A DNA stretch of 64,000 bases from Flavobacterium sp. ACN6 (GTDB lineage Bacteria; Bacteroidota; Bacteroidia; Flavobacteriales; Flavobacteriaceae). Both the position numbers and the translations under genes were made by a program. The stretch's first letter is position 1, and each line of letters starts with the position of its first letter. The DNA is taken from assembly GCF_002304005.1 (NCBI RefSeq), contig NZ_MRCQ01000001.1:434001-498000 (forward strand), read 5' to 3'. Positions 27,604-35,926 of the stretch are shown here, piece by piece. The notes under the pieces were generated by a model. That model had not been told where the DNA came from. It made no database searches and saw only the letters and a program-made list of their open reading frames with translations.

Positions 27604-29589
27604 TCATAGCTCTTTCAGAATTTTTACGACTTCGATAATACCGCAATGTAAAATATTGACTTTATCCAAAGTTTCGCTGGTAAATTGACCTGCAGAAGCT
27701 TCTTCTTCAATTATAGCCGCACAATTGCTAAGGTCTGTAAGCATAAAAATATCTAAGCTGGATTTCATATTATGCGCCAATTTTTTCACAGTATCGTGAT
27801 CGGAATTGTGAAATGCTTCTTCGAGCTGCGCTGTTTGATTTGGAATTTTCTCTATAAAAAGATCAATCATGTCTTTTCTGAAATCGGTATCGCCGCAAGC
27901 CATTTCGTCTAGAAAAGAGAGATCTACAGTCCTTTTGTGGTGAACTTCTTTATCTGGATTCATTACCGTTTTTATCGCTTTTAAAAGAACTGCCTGTTTA
28001 AAAGGTTTTGGTACATAAGCATTCATTCCTACTTTATAGCAGCGTTCCTGTTCTCCAACCAAAGAGTGCGCGGTCATGGCAATAATAGGAATAGACGAAT
28101 TCATTTCATTACGAATGTATTCTGTTGTCTGGTACCCATCTTTAAGCGGCATTTGAAGGTCCATTAGAACCAAATCATATTTATTTTGAGACAAAAGTTC
28201 AATTCCTTCTTCGCCATTATGTGCAATATCCAGATCAAAACCAAAATTATTGATTACACTTTTTGCCAGTTTCTGATTCAAAACATTGTCTTCGCAAAGT
28301 AGTATTTTTAAATGACCAAGATCATTTTTAGAAATTAGTTTAGGTGCTGTTTCTCTATCCTGAGCCTTTTTATAAGTAAGTATAAATGAAAATTCAGAAC
28401 CGCGGTTTAGTTCACTTTTAACGTAGATTTCGCCATTTTGCAATTCTATCAACTGCTTTACAATATTAAGACCAAGTCCCGTACCTCCGTAAGTACGTGT
28501 GGTACTATCTTCACCTTGCGTAAAACGTTCGAAAATAGTCGTAAGTTTATTTTTTTGTATCCCAATTCCGGTATCTTTTACAGAAAACTTCAGTGTGTAG
28601 TTATCTTCTGTTTCCTCCATTTTTTTTACAGAAACGGTTACTTCGCCTTCATTTGTAAATTTAAGTGAGTTTCCTATAAGATTAACCAAAATCTGGTTCA
28701 GTCTTCCTTGGTCACCAACCACAACGTCGGGCATTTCTGCATCTAAAAAGAGATTAAAATCTACTTCTTTCTGAACTTTTACTTTTAATAAATTATAAGC
28801 GTGTTTAAGTGTCTTTTTTAAATTAAAAGGCTCTGAATCGATTGCTAAATTTCCAGATTCAATTTTAGAAAGATCCAGAATGTCATTTACAATCAAAAGC
28901 AGATTTTCTCCTGCAATTTGTACACTTTCGATATAATCACGCTGTACTTCGTCCAGTTCTGTCTGCGCTAAAAGATCAGTAAAACCAATTACGGCATTTA
29001 AAGGCGTTCTAATTTCGTGGCTCATATTGGCTACAAAACTGTCTCTTGCAAGAACCGCTTTTTCTGCAATTTTCTTTTGAGCATCTAATTGAATATTTTT
29101 TGTCCCTAATTCTAATTGAGCCATCACGTGTTTGGCAACAATTGAAAGTGCATTTCGCTGATTTTCATTGAGTTCTTTTGCAATATGATCTATAGCGCAC
29201 AGCGTTCCAATATTATATCCATCAGGTGTTGTAATTGGAACTCCAGCATAGAATCTCACATTGAAGCCGCCTGTAACATTAGGATCTTCCTTAAACTGAT
29301 CGTTTAAATGAGTATCCTTTATTTCGACCATTTTGGTATCTAAAATGGTATAACGGCAAAAAGAAATTTCACGAGGTACTTCTGAAACACCAACGCCTAT
29401 TTCAGATTTAAACCATTGTCTGCTCTCGTCTATAAAGGAAATATGAGCAATAGGGACACCGCAGATGTACGACACAAGTTTTGTGGCATCATCAAAAGCA
29501 TGATCAGGAAGTGTATCTAATATATTGTAACGTTTTAAAGCGGCTAAACGTTGTAATTCGTTTTCTGGGATGGGGAAATTGTTATTCAT
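27604..29589 (-). CDS. Hybrid sensor kinase: GAF-HisKA-HATPase-REC-Hpt
   Basis: This 661-residue soluble hybrid kinase starts with a GAF domain (about 25-165, LVSYICGVPIAHISFIDESR). HisKA follows with MSHEIRTPLNAVIGF (about 190), then HATPase with DTGIG and TGLGLNIVKQLI, a receiver with DLVLMDLQMPLKDG (about 475), and a C-terminal Hpt with AHNMKSSLDIF (about 620). There is no membrane segment. All relay modules except an output are present, and the stand-alone receiver is encoded next, so the pair likely gates the glycosyltransferase system. The GAF ligand is unknown. Confidence 0.94.
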   Translation of the reverse strand: MNNNFPIPENELQRLAALKRYNILDTLPDHAFDDATKLVSYICGVPIAHISFIDESRQWFKSEIGVGVSEVPREISFCRYTILDTKMVEIKDTHLNDQFKEDPNVTGGFNVRFYAGVPITTPDGYNIGTLCAIDHIAKELNENQRNALSIVAKHVMAQLELGTKNIQLDAQKKIAEKAVLARDSFVANMSHEIRTPLNAVIGFTDLLAQTELDEVQRDYIESVQIAGENLLLIVNDILDLSKIESGNLAIDSEPFNLKKTLKHAYNLLKVKVQKEVDFNLFLDAEMPDVVVGDQGRLNQILVNLIGNSLKFTNEGEVTVSVKKMEETEDNYTLKFSVKDTGIGIQKNKLTTIFERFTQGEDSTTRTYGGTGLGLNIVKQLIELQNGEIYVKSELNRGSEFSFILTYKKAQDRETAPKLISKNDLGHLKILLCEDNVLNQKLAKSVINNFGFDLDIAHNGEEGIELLSQNKYDLVLMDLQMPLKDGYQTTEYIRNEMNSSIPIIAMTAHSLVGEQERCYKVGMNAYVPKPFKQAVLLKAIKTVMNPDKEVHHKRTVDLSFLDEMACGDTDFRKDMIDLFIEKIPNQTAQLEEAFHNSDHDTVKKLAHNMKSSLDIFMLTDLSNCAAIIEEEASAGQFTSETLDKVNILHCGIIEVVKILKEL

Positions 29590-29765
29590 GGTATTATGTA
29601 GGTAAAGCGTACAAAGATAAATTTAAAATAAGAGATTTGTCTCCTTTTTTTGGGTTTCAAATCTCCTTTTTATTGATTTACAAGCTCTAATCTAATTTTG
29701 TACAGGTATATATTGCTATATATACGAAATTTTTACAGGAATGTTTTCTAATTCCTATAAAAAAA

Positions 29766-30404
29766 TTACAATTCGATAATTTGATCCAGTTCCAGTGTTA
29801 CAGTATCTTTAGGAAGTATTTTTGGAGCTTTGGCTAATTTCTGTGCTAAAAATGCTGTTGAAATTGGTTTCAGATTTTTAAAAAGACCCATTGCGTTTAG
29901 TGCTTTCAGAATTTTTACTGAAATTTTTTCGCCCAAACGATCTGTGTTTTGACGGATTAATGGTCCTGGCCTGAAAATTATATATTGAGGAAATTGAAGG
30001 TCACGTATATGTTCTTCAAGCTTTCCTTTCATTTTAGAATAAAAAACACTGCTTTTTGATGAAGCTCCGTAAGTTGAAACTAATACAAACGAATTTACTT
30101 GATTTTTTTTAGCGGAAGCTGCAAATGCTGCTGGAATTTCAAAATCAATTTTCCACTGATTGTCTTTTGAACCTGCATCTTTTAAGGTTGTTCCGAGACA
30201 AGAAAAAAGAACATCTCCAGTAATTAAATCCTGAAAGGAATTGACATCTGAAAAATCAACAATATGTTCCGTAAGTTTTGGATTTGATTTCCCAAAGGAA
30301 CGCCTTACGAAAATAGAAACCGAAGTATAACTACTATCTTCTAAAAGCTGTTCGACCAATTCTTTTCCCGTTGCGCCTGTTGCTCCAATTATTAATGCTT
30401 TCAT
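29766..30404 (-). CDS. NAD(P)-binding atypical short-chain dehydrogenase (HTATIP2-like)
   Basis: This 212-residue Rossmann protein begins with MKALIIGATGATGKELVEQLL (GxxGxxG type). It contains the oxidoreductase-like blocks DVLFSCLGTTLKDAGS and SFVLVSTYGASSKSSVFYSKMKGKLE (YxxxK-like), then FRPGPLIRQ. This pattern fits the HTATIP2/NmrA-like group. It is a single gene separated from the B12 operon by a terminator. The substrate is unknown. Confidence 0.85.
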   Translation of the reverse strand: MKALIIGATGATGKELVEQLLEDSSYTSVSIFVRRSFGKSNPKLTEHIVDFSDVNSFQDLITGDVLFSCLGTTLKDAGSKDNQWKIDFEIPAAFAASAKKNQVNSFVLVSTYGASSKSSVFYSKMKGKLEEHIRDLQFPQYIIFRPGPLIRQNTDRLGEKISVKILKALNAMGLFKNLKPISTAFLAQKLAKAPKILPKDTVTLELDQIIEL

Positions 30405-30447
30405 AATTAAATCGTTTTACAAGTAAATATAATACTCTTTAATCGAA

Positions 30448-30478
30448 AAACCCCTTTACCAAATAAGTAAAGGGGTTT
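30448..30478 (-). terminator. Terminator of the B12-uptake operon
   Basis: AAACCCCTTTAC and GTAAAGGGGTTT form a perfect 12-bp stem around CAAATAA. In minus-strand reading it is followed by T residues and sits 28 bp after the DUF4465 stop codon. Confidence 0.88.
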
Positions 30479-30506
30479 GTTTAACTAAATTTATGATGGT
30501 CTAAAT

Positions 30507-31454
30507 TTAGTCAACTCTTTTTACAGAAAGTTTATCTAAACAAAAATAAGCTGCCGTATTCATACCATAAATTGGATCTGAATCTGATGAAGCCATTTGG
30601 AAAACCAAATATTGAACTTCTCCTAACTCTTCAAGATCAGAAGCATCAACATTTACCCAGCCTGTTGGCATTACCAGCGATGAGCCAGTATAGTCTGCTA
30701 AAGAATGTGTAATTGGATTTGTAATTTGTCCATTTGCTTTCACACCGTAAATTAATAATTCAAAATGATCTCCAGTTCCAAAAGCTTGTGCAAATCCGTC
30801 TCCATACAAACAACCATAATAAGGCCAAGGATGAATATTGATTTTTAATCCCAGAACTTCATATAATCCCGTGTTTCCAATTTTAATCCAGTTAGAAAAA
30901 TCTGATTCTGAAAAAGTAGTTCCTTCTGGCGATGCAGGATCTAAATAACTAGACCAATATGCCACAATGTAAGGATCTCCCGAAGTTCCAGGTGTTCCAG
31001 GCGTAATTGTAGAAGAAGTTCCAAAACCGCTTCCTGCCATAGTTCCCCATTGATGAGCTACCCATCCATCTGATCCGCCTGGTGCTGCACCAGAGCCATA
31101 ATCTGTAATATCATTTACGTTTGAAACAATAAATCCGTCCCAATAATTATAACCAGCCGACGTTGCAGTGTGCGAAAATGTAAAAATATCTACATTCAAA
31201 TTAGTATTAGAAACATAAGTATTCTGCCAGTACTTTCCACCCGTTGTTGTAATACCGCTGCTCAATAAAGCACTTGTAAGATTAAGGGTCGTCGTCGTTC
31301 CTATTGATGGATCTGTAACGGCTGTTTTTGCTGTTGCTGATGAAGTTTTTAGTACTGCATCAGCACTTCCACTATTTAAAACATCGTCATCACTGCTGCA
31401 GGATGAAAATCCCAGCATTAGACCTAAGGTCAAAAAATAAACTACTTTTTTCAT
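30507..31454 (-). CDS. DUF4465 lipoprotein, likely B12-operon member
   Basis: This 315-residue secreted lipoprotein has a signal peptide ending in LGFSSC, so Cys19 is lipidated, with an acidic SSDDD stretch behind it that fits surface export in Bacteroidota. From about residue 60 it looks like a DUF4465 beta-sandwich (KYWQNTYVSNTNLNVDIFTF, NYWDGFIVSNVNDITDYG). It is the last gene before the terminator and lies behind the cobalamin-riboswitch operon. Bacteroides B12 loci encode surface B12-binding lipoproteins (BtuG, BtuH); a similar role here is inferred. Its first 90 codons and leader are duplicated directly upstream. Confidence 0.8.
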   Translation of the reverse strand: MKKVVYFLTLGLMLGFSSCSSDDDVLNSGSADAVLKTSSATAKTAVTDPSIGTTTTLNLTSALLSSGITTTGGKYWQNTYVSNTNLNVDIFTFSHTATSAGYNYWDGFIVSNVNDITDYGSGAAPGGSDGWVAHQWGTMAGSGFGTSSTITPGTPGTSGDPYIVAYWSSYLDPASPEGTTFSESDFSNWIKIGNTGLYEVLGLKINIHPWPYYGCLYGDGFAQAFGTGDHFELLIYGVKANGQITNPITHSLADYTGSSLVMPTGWVNVDASDLEELGEVQYLVFQMASSDSDPIYGMNTAAYFCLDKLSVKRVD

Positions 31455-31513
31455 GATTTATAAAATTTAGGGTTAATAGTCAGGTTTATTGTTTTTTGTT
31501 TTTTGTTACTGGT

Positions 31514-31647
31514 CACTTTTCACTTTTCACTTTTCACATTCACTAATCACTAATCACTAATCACCATTCACTTTCCACTAATCACTAATCACTAATCACT
31601 AATCACTAATCACTAATCACTTTCCACTAATCACTAATCACTAATAT
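31514..31647. repeat. Heptamer array, units CACTTTT and CACTAAT
   Basis: Tandem 7-bp units: a few TTTTCAC copies, then about a dozen CACTAAT copies with CACCATT and CACTTTC variants. It lies between the intact DUF4465 gene and its truncated copy. Confidence 0.92.
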
Positions 31648-31912
31648 CTACATTCAAATTAGTATTAGAAACATAAGTATTCTGCCAGTACTTTCCACCC
31701 GTTGTTGTAATACCGCTGCTCAATAAAGCACTTGTAAGATTAAGGGTCGTCGTCGTTCCTATTGATGGATCTGTAACGGCTGTTTTTGCTGTTGCTGATG
31801 AAGTTTTTAGTACTGCATCAGCACTTCCACTATTTAAAACATCGTCATCACTGCTGCAGGATGAAAATCCCAGCATTAGACCTAAGGTCAAAAAATAAAC
31901 TACTTTTTTCAT
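31634..31912 (-). pseudogene. Truncated duplicate of the DUF4465 lipoprotein
   Basis: This 92-codon frame encodes the signal peptide, the lipobox and the linker of the DUF4465 protein, identical for 90 residues, then runs into the heptamer array, which supplies Ser-Asp and a TAG stop. It lacks the whole beta-sandwich, so it is a duplication remnant. A lipid-anchored peptide of about 74 residues could still be made. Confidence 0.9.
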
Positions 31913-31941
31913 GATTTATAAAATTTAGGGTTAATAGTCAG

Positions 31942-32137
31942 GTTTATTGTTTATTGTTTATTGTTTATTGTTTTTTGTTTATTGTTTTTTGTTTTTTGTT
32001 TTTTGTTACTGGTCACTTTTCACTTTTCACTTTTCACATTCACTAATCACTAATCACTAATCACCATTCACTTTCCACTAATCACTAATCACTTTCCACT
32101 AATCACTTTCCACTAATCACTAATCACTAATCACTAT
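31942..32137. repeat. Heptamer array, units TTTATTG, CACTTTT and CACTAAT
   Basis: This is the second copy of the array. It has more TTTATTG/TTTTTTG units than copy one (about eight against three), then the same CACTTTT and CACTAAT series, ending 3 bp before the stop codon of the next lipoprotein gene. Unit number clearly varies between copies. Confidence 0.92.
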
Positions 32138-32140
32138 CTA

Positions 32141-33355
32141 TTATTTCGGAAAATTTAAATCTGAAACCTCTTCAAAAATGCTCGTCAATAAATCGTTAGC
32201 GCCCAATGTCGTAAACGTTGGCACATAGACTTTTACGAAATCTACTCCTGGCAAATGCACTTTCTTTCCGTCTTTGTCCACAGCCCAAGAAATATCTATT
32301 GAAGGATCTTTAATACCGCCGTAACCCCAGTCAAAAGTTCCAACATTGTAGGTTGTTCCAGCACCGTCGCTTACATCTTTTGTTGGTATAAATACTTTTG
32401 TTCCTTTTAAAGTATAGCTATCTCCTACCCACGCTGGGAAATAATTATTTCGTCTGCGGTTGTATGTTCTTGTAATTGTACCAGAACCATTTTTATTGTC
32501 CGTCCAAAGAAGATAAGCCGTATCGTACTGCCAACTTGCTGCGCCCGCTACTGGACTTGCGGCTGCGTTTGGTTTCTTATAAGTAACTTCATAATTCTTA
32601 ACTGTTGTCGATTTATGGTATTCACTTCCTGCGATTTCATACCATTCATTTTCATCTGCAACACCATTTTTATTCGCATCATAAGCTACTGCGATACTTA
32701 CTGGAGAATATTTAGTGGCAGTAGTTCCTGTTGCCATCTGAACAGTAAAATCACGTTTTCCAAAAGCATTGATAACCGTATGGTCAAAAGCGGTTACAAT
32801 ATATCCCCCAAATGTCCCCAAATTAACAGAACCACCTTCTTTTAAAGCTGCTTGAGTTTGCGTAAAAGATTCTTCTTTTGTAGTGTAAGCACCTACATTA
32901 TAAACTGGTGCAGGCAAAAAATCGATAAGCGTCAATGCTTTTGCCGTATATGTTTTTCCAGTTTCTGAAACGGTAACTTTGGCAGCAGCCTGTTTTACAA
33001 TTTTATCAACTGTAACTTTAAAGTCTACTACATAATCAGCAGCTTTTGGCGTAATAAATAATAACGTTTTGCTGTCGCCAATAATCGAATCTTTGACTGC
33101 TCCGTCTTTATCCGTCACTTTAACAGACCATTGGTATGCTGCAGTTTTTCCTTCTCCATTTTCGATTGTGACTTCTGGAGTTATTGCTGCAACATTATAT
33201 TGCTGCACTGCAAACTCTGAAGCTAGTTTTATAGCAATTGTTGGATCTTTAGCCGGTTCTTCTATAATTACTTCTGGTTTTGAATCGTCGTTACTGCAGG
33301 AATAAAAAGAAACAAGAGCAATTAGCAATAAACTATACTTTAAATACTTTTTCAT
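32141..33355 (-). CDS. PKD-like surface lipoprotein C of the B12 operon
   Basis: This 404-residue lipoprotein has a lipobox in SFYSC and an acidic SNDDSKPE tail. An Ig/PKD-like domain covers about 38-130 (TAAYQWSVKVTDKDGAV). The C-terminal domain has VYNVGAY, LGTFGGYIVTAFDHTVIN and a calcium-type loop YDANKNGVADENEWYEI. It ends with DISWAVDKDGKKVHLPGVDF, nearly the same in its two paralogues. It follows lipoprotein B by 4 bp and is the last gene before the heptamer arrays. It probably binds corrinoid or supports the receptor, by context only. Confidence 0.82.
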   Translation of the reverse strand: MKKYLKYSLLLIALVSFYSCSNDDSKPEVIIEEPAKDPTIAIKLASEFAVQQYNVAAITPEVTIENGEGKTAAYQWSVKVTDKDGAVKDSIIGDSKTLLFITPKAADYVVDFKVTVDKIVKQAAAKVTVSETGKTYTAKALTLIDFLPAPVYNVGAYTTKEESFTQTQAALKEGGSVNLGTFGGYIVTAFDHTVINAFGKRDFTVQMATGTTATKYSPVSIAVAYDANKNGVADENEWYEIAGSEYHKSTTVKNYEVTYKKPNAAASPVAGAASWQYDTAYLLWTDNKNGSGTITRTYNRRRNNYFPAWVGDSYTLKGTKVFIPTKDVSDGAGTTYNVGTFDWGYGGIKDPSIDISWAVDKDGKKVHLPGVDFVKVYVPTFTTLGANDLLTSIFEEVSDLNFPK

Positions 33356-33359
33356 GGTC

Positions 33360-34601
33360 TTATTTATTTACTTGTTTTAAATTGTATTTTTTTAATATAT
33401 GAAGGTCGCCCGCTCCTGCAAACACAGTCGCCATTGAAGATTGCTGCTGGCAGAGTCCCATTGGTTCGCTCACACAGTTCACTACTTTTATAAAATCGAT
33501 ACCGGGAAGATTTGCTTTGTTTCCGTTTTTATCAACTGCCCAGTCAATATCGATATCTGGATTTACGGCATTTACATATCCCCATTCTGGAGGTGTAGAA
33601 TACCATAATGTAGTTTGGTTTGGACGTAAAGGCGTAAAATCAACATCCAATTTCAATCCTTCATAACTAACTGAAGTCTGAGAAGCCCACAATGGATAAA
33701 ATTCTTTTCTACTTCTTGGTCTTGCCAAATAGAAAGTTTCACCTTGATTATTTTCGCAGAATACGTGTTCATAATCTAAGAAAAGTGCACTTGAGGTAAC
33801 CAAAGGTTCTCCTGCTGCTTTTTTATGATATGTAACTTTAAAATTCTTAACGGTATTTGATTTCGCATGCTGACTTCCAACAATTTCATACCATTCGTCT
33901 GCATCTGGCTTTCCGTTTTTATTTTTATCGTAGGCGACATATATCAATCCAGGTGCTGGCGGATTTGCTTTGGCAACTGCAGAATTGGTAACATCTCCTC
34001 CATACACTCTAAAATCGCTTGTTCCAGGAACATTCACTACAGTGTGATCGAATCCCACAACAATAGAGCCTCCAAAACCTCCTAAGTCTAATAAATAGCC
34101 TACATTGGTTTCGCTGATTCTTCCTAAAGCTGTTTTCATTACATCTTCTTTAGAATTGCCTTCTTTGTAAATATCATTGGCAAACATTCCCGGCGCTGGG
34201 TCAAAATCGAAAATGCGGGTGATATACGGATTAAAATTCGCGGTTTCGTTTGTTACATTGACAATTGTATTCTTAGTTCCTTTTTTATTAGCTGCCGTAA
34301 CATTTAAGGTAAATTCATAAGAACCTGCGTAAATAGCTGTAAATCTTAAGTCTTTAGTGTTTCCTACAATAGAATCTGTGACTTGGTTTACTGGATTTTT
34401 AGTCATAATCCATTCGTAGTTAGCAGTCGCACCAGCATCAGAAGCTGTAATATCTAAAACCGTAAAAGTTGGTGTTTCAAATTTCTCCTGAAGTGTAATT
34501 TCAATGGTATTCGCATTTTCATCTGCTTTGTCATCACTGTTGCAGCCAATAAAGGCGAACGCAAATGCGAGTAATAAAAATCGGGTAACATTTTTTTTCA
34601 T
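33360..34601 (-). CDS. PKD-like surface lipoprotein B of the B12 operon
   Basis: This 413-residue lipoprotein has its lipid Cys in FAFIGC, followed by NSDDKADE. A PKD-like domain (about 40-125, TANYEWIMTKNP) is followed by the shared C-terminal module: FDFDPAPGMFANDIY, LGGFGGSIVVGFDHTVVN, a D-x-N-x-N-G calcium-like loop in YDKNKNGKPDADEWYEI, and DIDWAVDKNGNKANLPGIDF. It is a paralogue of lipoproteins A and C. A C-terminal segment has two Cys (VVNCVSEPMGLCQQQ) that could form a disulfide, absent from the sisters. Confidence 0.82.
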   Translation of the reverse strand: MKKNVTRFLLLAFAFAFIGCNSDDKADENANTIEITLQEKFETPTFTVLDITASDAGATANYEWIMTKNPVNQVTDSIVGNTKDLRFTAIYAGSYEFTLNVTAANKKGTKNTIVNVTNETANFNPYITRIFDFDPAPGMFANDIYKEGNSKEDVMKTALGRISETNVGYLLDLGGFGGSIVVGFDHTVVNVPGTSDFRVYGGDVTNSAVAKANPPAPGLIYVAYDKNKNGKPDADEWYEIVGSQHAKSNTVKNFKVTYHKKAAGEPLVTSSALFLDYEHVFCENNQGETFYLARPRSRKEFYPLWASQTSVSYEGLKLDVDFTPLRPNQTTLWYSTPPEWGYVNAVNPDIDIDWAVDKNGNKANLPGIDFIKVVNCVSEPMGLCQQQSSMATVFAGAGDLHILKKYNLKQVNK

Positions 34602-34638
34602 AATTTGGATATAATAATTTGATTTGATACTAGTTAAA

Positions 34639-35922
34639 TTATCTCGTAGGAATATTTTCTCCTAAGAGATGTAAGTCTGAAGCGCCCATAATTTCTGTCG
34701 AAGTTTCTCCAAGCCAACCCGCCTGCTGATTCAATCCGTTGTAGACTTTTACAAAATCGATTGCCGGAAGCTGTACTTTTTTTCCGTTTTGATCCATTGC
34801 CCAGTCGATATCTATAGCAGAATCGTCGTCATTGTTAGGAGCATTATCGGCATAACCGTATAGAAAAGCATATTGGACAAAATAACTTCCGTTACCACTT
34901 TCGTCTACTGCATTATCTGGTAATCTTGTCCCTTTAAAAGTAATCGTGGCTTGATCTTTCAGCCATTTTGGCCAATATTCTAAGGAATGATTGTAAGCAT
35001 TGTTTTGCGCCAGAAATCCCTCTTTTCCCTGATTGTCTTTCCAATAGATATATTCCATATCGGTAAAAAGAACAGTTCCGGTTCCGCCGCCTGGAACCGG
35101 GATTTTATTGGGATCTGGTCTATGATACGTAATCTCATAATTGCGAATCGTCTTTTCCATTTTATGGCCACCGCCTTCAATTTCAAACCATTCATCATCT
35201 GGAAGTCCGTTTTTATTTTTATCGTATGAAACCATGATTATGCCGGCTTCACTGCTTCCGCCTCGCAATTCCGAATTCGGATTCGGATTGGCTTCTGCCC
35301 AAAAAGCATTTCCTAAAACCCTAAAATCACGCTTCCCTTTTAAGTTTACAATGCTGTGATCGAAACCAAAAACCACATAGCCGCCAAAAGCGCCTAGCGA
35401 AATAAGATCTCCGTTTTTCTTGGCCAAGTAGGAATTGGCTCTGGTCAAAATTCTTTCGGCTGTGTCGCCATCATTAGCCACCGGAAGATCATTTACAAAT
35501 TGTCCCGGAGCGGGTTTAAATTCAAATACTTTAGCGATATAACTTTTTAATTCTTTCGTCTCGGCAGTTACAGCAATGGTAACTTTTTGGGTCTGAGTAG
35601 TTCCCTTGTCTGTTATAACGACTTTAAATTCATAAGTTCCTTCTGCTGTTGCTGCAAATAAGGCTTCTTTTGATGTTGTATTTACCAGCGAATAATTTTC
35701 AGAAGAAACACTTTCAATCTCCCAATTGTAAACGGCATCTGCACTTGTACTTGTTTTGGGACTGATCGCCGTTATTGTAAAACGCTGTGCTTTATATTCG
35801 TTTGTCTGCGGTTCTTCTACACCTGTTTCACTTCCGCTATCACCGCCAGAGCAGTTTGTGAGCGCAATTGATGCAAAAGCAAATAGCAGTGTCCTAAAAC
35901 ATTTTAAAAGTCTTTTATCCAT
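34639..35922 (-). CDS. PKD-like surface lipoprotein A of the B12 operon
   Basis: This 427-residue lipoprotein has the lipobox ALTNC and the following SGGDSGSE. It shows the PKD-like part (about 45-120, ADAVYNWEIESVSSENY), then FEFKPAPGQFVNDLP, LGAFGGYVVFGFDHSIVN, the calcium-like loop YDKNKNGLPDDEWFEI and DIDWAMDQNGKKVQLPAIDF. It starts 4 bp after the propeller gene and is the first of the three paralogues. It is the most different of the three near its N-terminus. Confidence 0.82.
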   Translation of the reverse strand: MDKRLLKCFRTLLFAFASIALTNCSGGDSGSETGVEEPQTNEYKAQRFTITAISPKTSTSADAVYNWEIESVSSENYSLVNTTSKEALFAATAEGTYEFKVVITDKGTTQTQKVTIAVTAETKELKSYIAKVFEFKPAPGQFVNDLPVANDGDTAERILTRANSYLAKKNGDLISLGAFGGYVVFGFDHSIVNLKGKRDFRVLGNAFWAEANPNPNSELRGGSSEAGIIMVSYDKNKNGLPDDEWFEIEGGGHKMEKTIRNYEITYHRPDPNKIPVPGGGTGTVLFTDMEYIYWKDNQGKEGFLAQNNAYNHSLEYWPKWLKDQATITFKGTRLPDNAVDESGNGSYFVQYAFLYGYADNAPNNDDDSAIDIDWAMDQNGKKVQLPAIDFVKVYNGLNQQAGWLGETSTEIMGASDLHLLGENIPTR

Positions 35923-35926
35923 ATTT

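Larger units (their letters stand above)
31185..32137. repeat. 458-bp tandem duplication of DUF4465 gene start and leader
   Basis: Bases 31185-31470 recur at 31643-31928 with a constant offset of 458 and no difference that I can see. The copies diverge only in the numbers of heptamer units upstream. The unit spans 90 codons, the start codon and the arrays. The junction is CACTAAT followed by ATCTACATTC, so it broke inside or next to a heptamer array. Confidence 0.92.

Noticed and set aside
31514..32137. Possible CRISPR array
   Set aside because: Units are contiguous 7-bp repeats with no spacers, and no cas genes are near.
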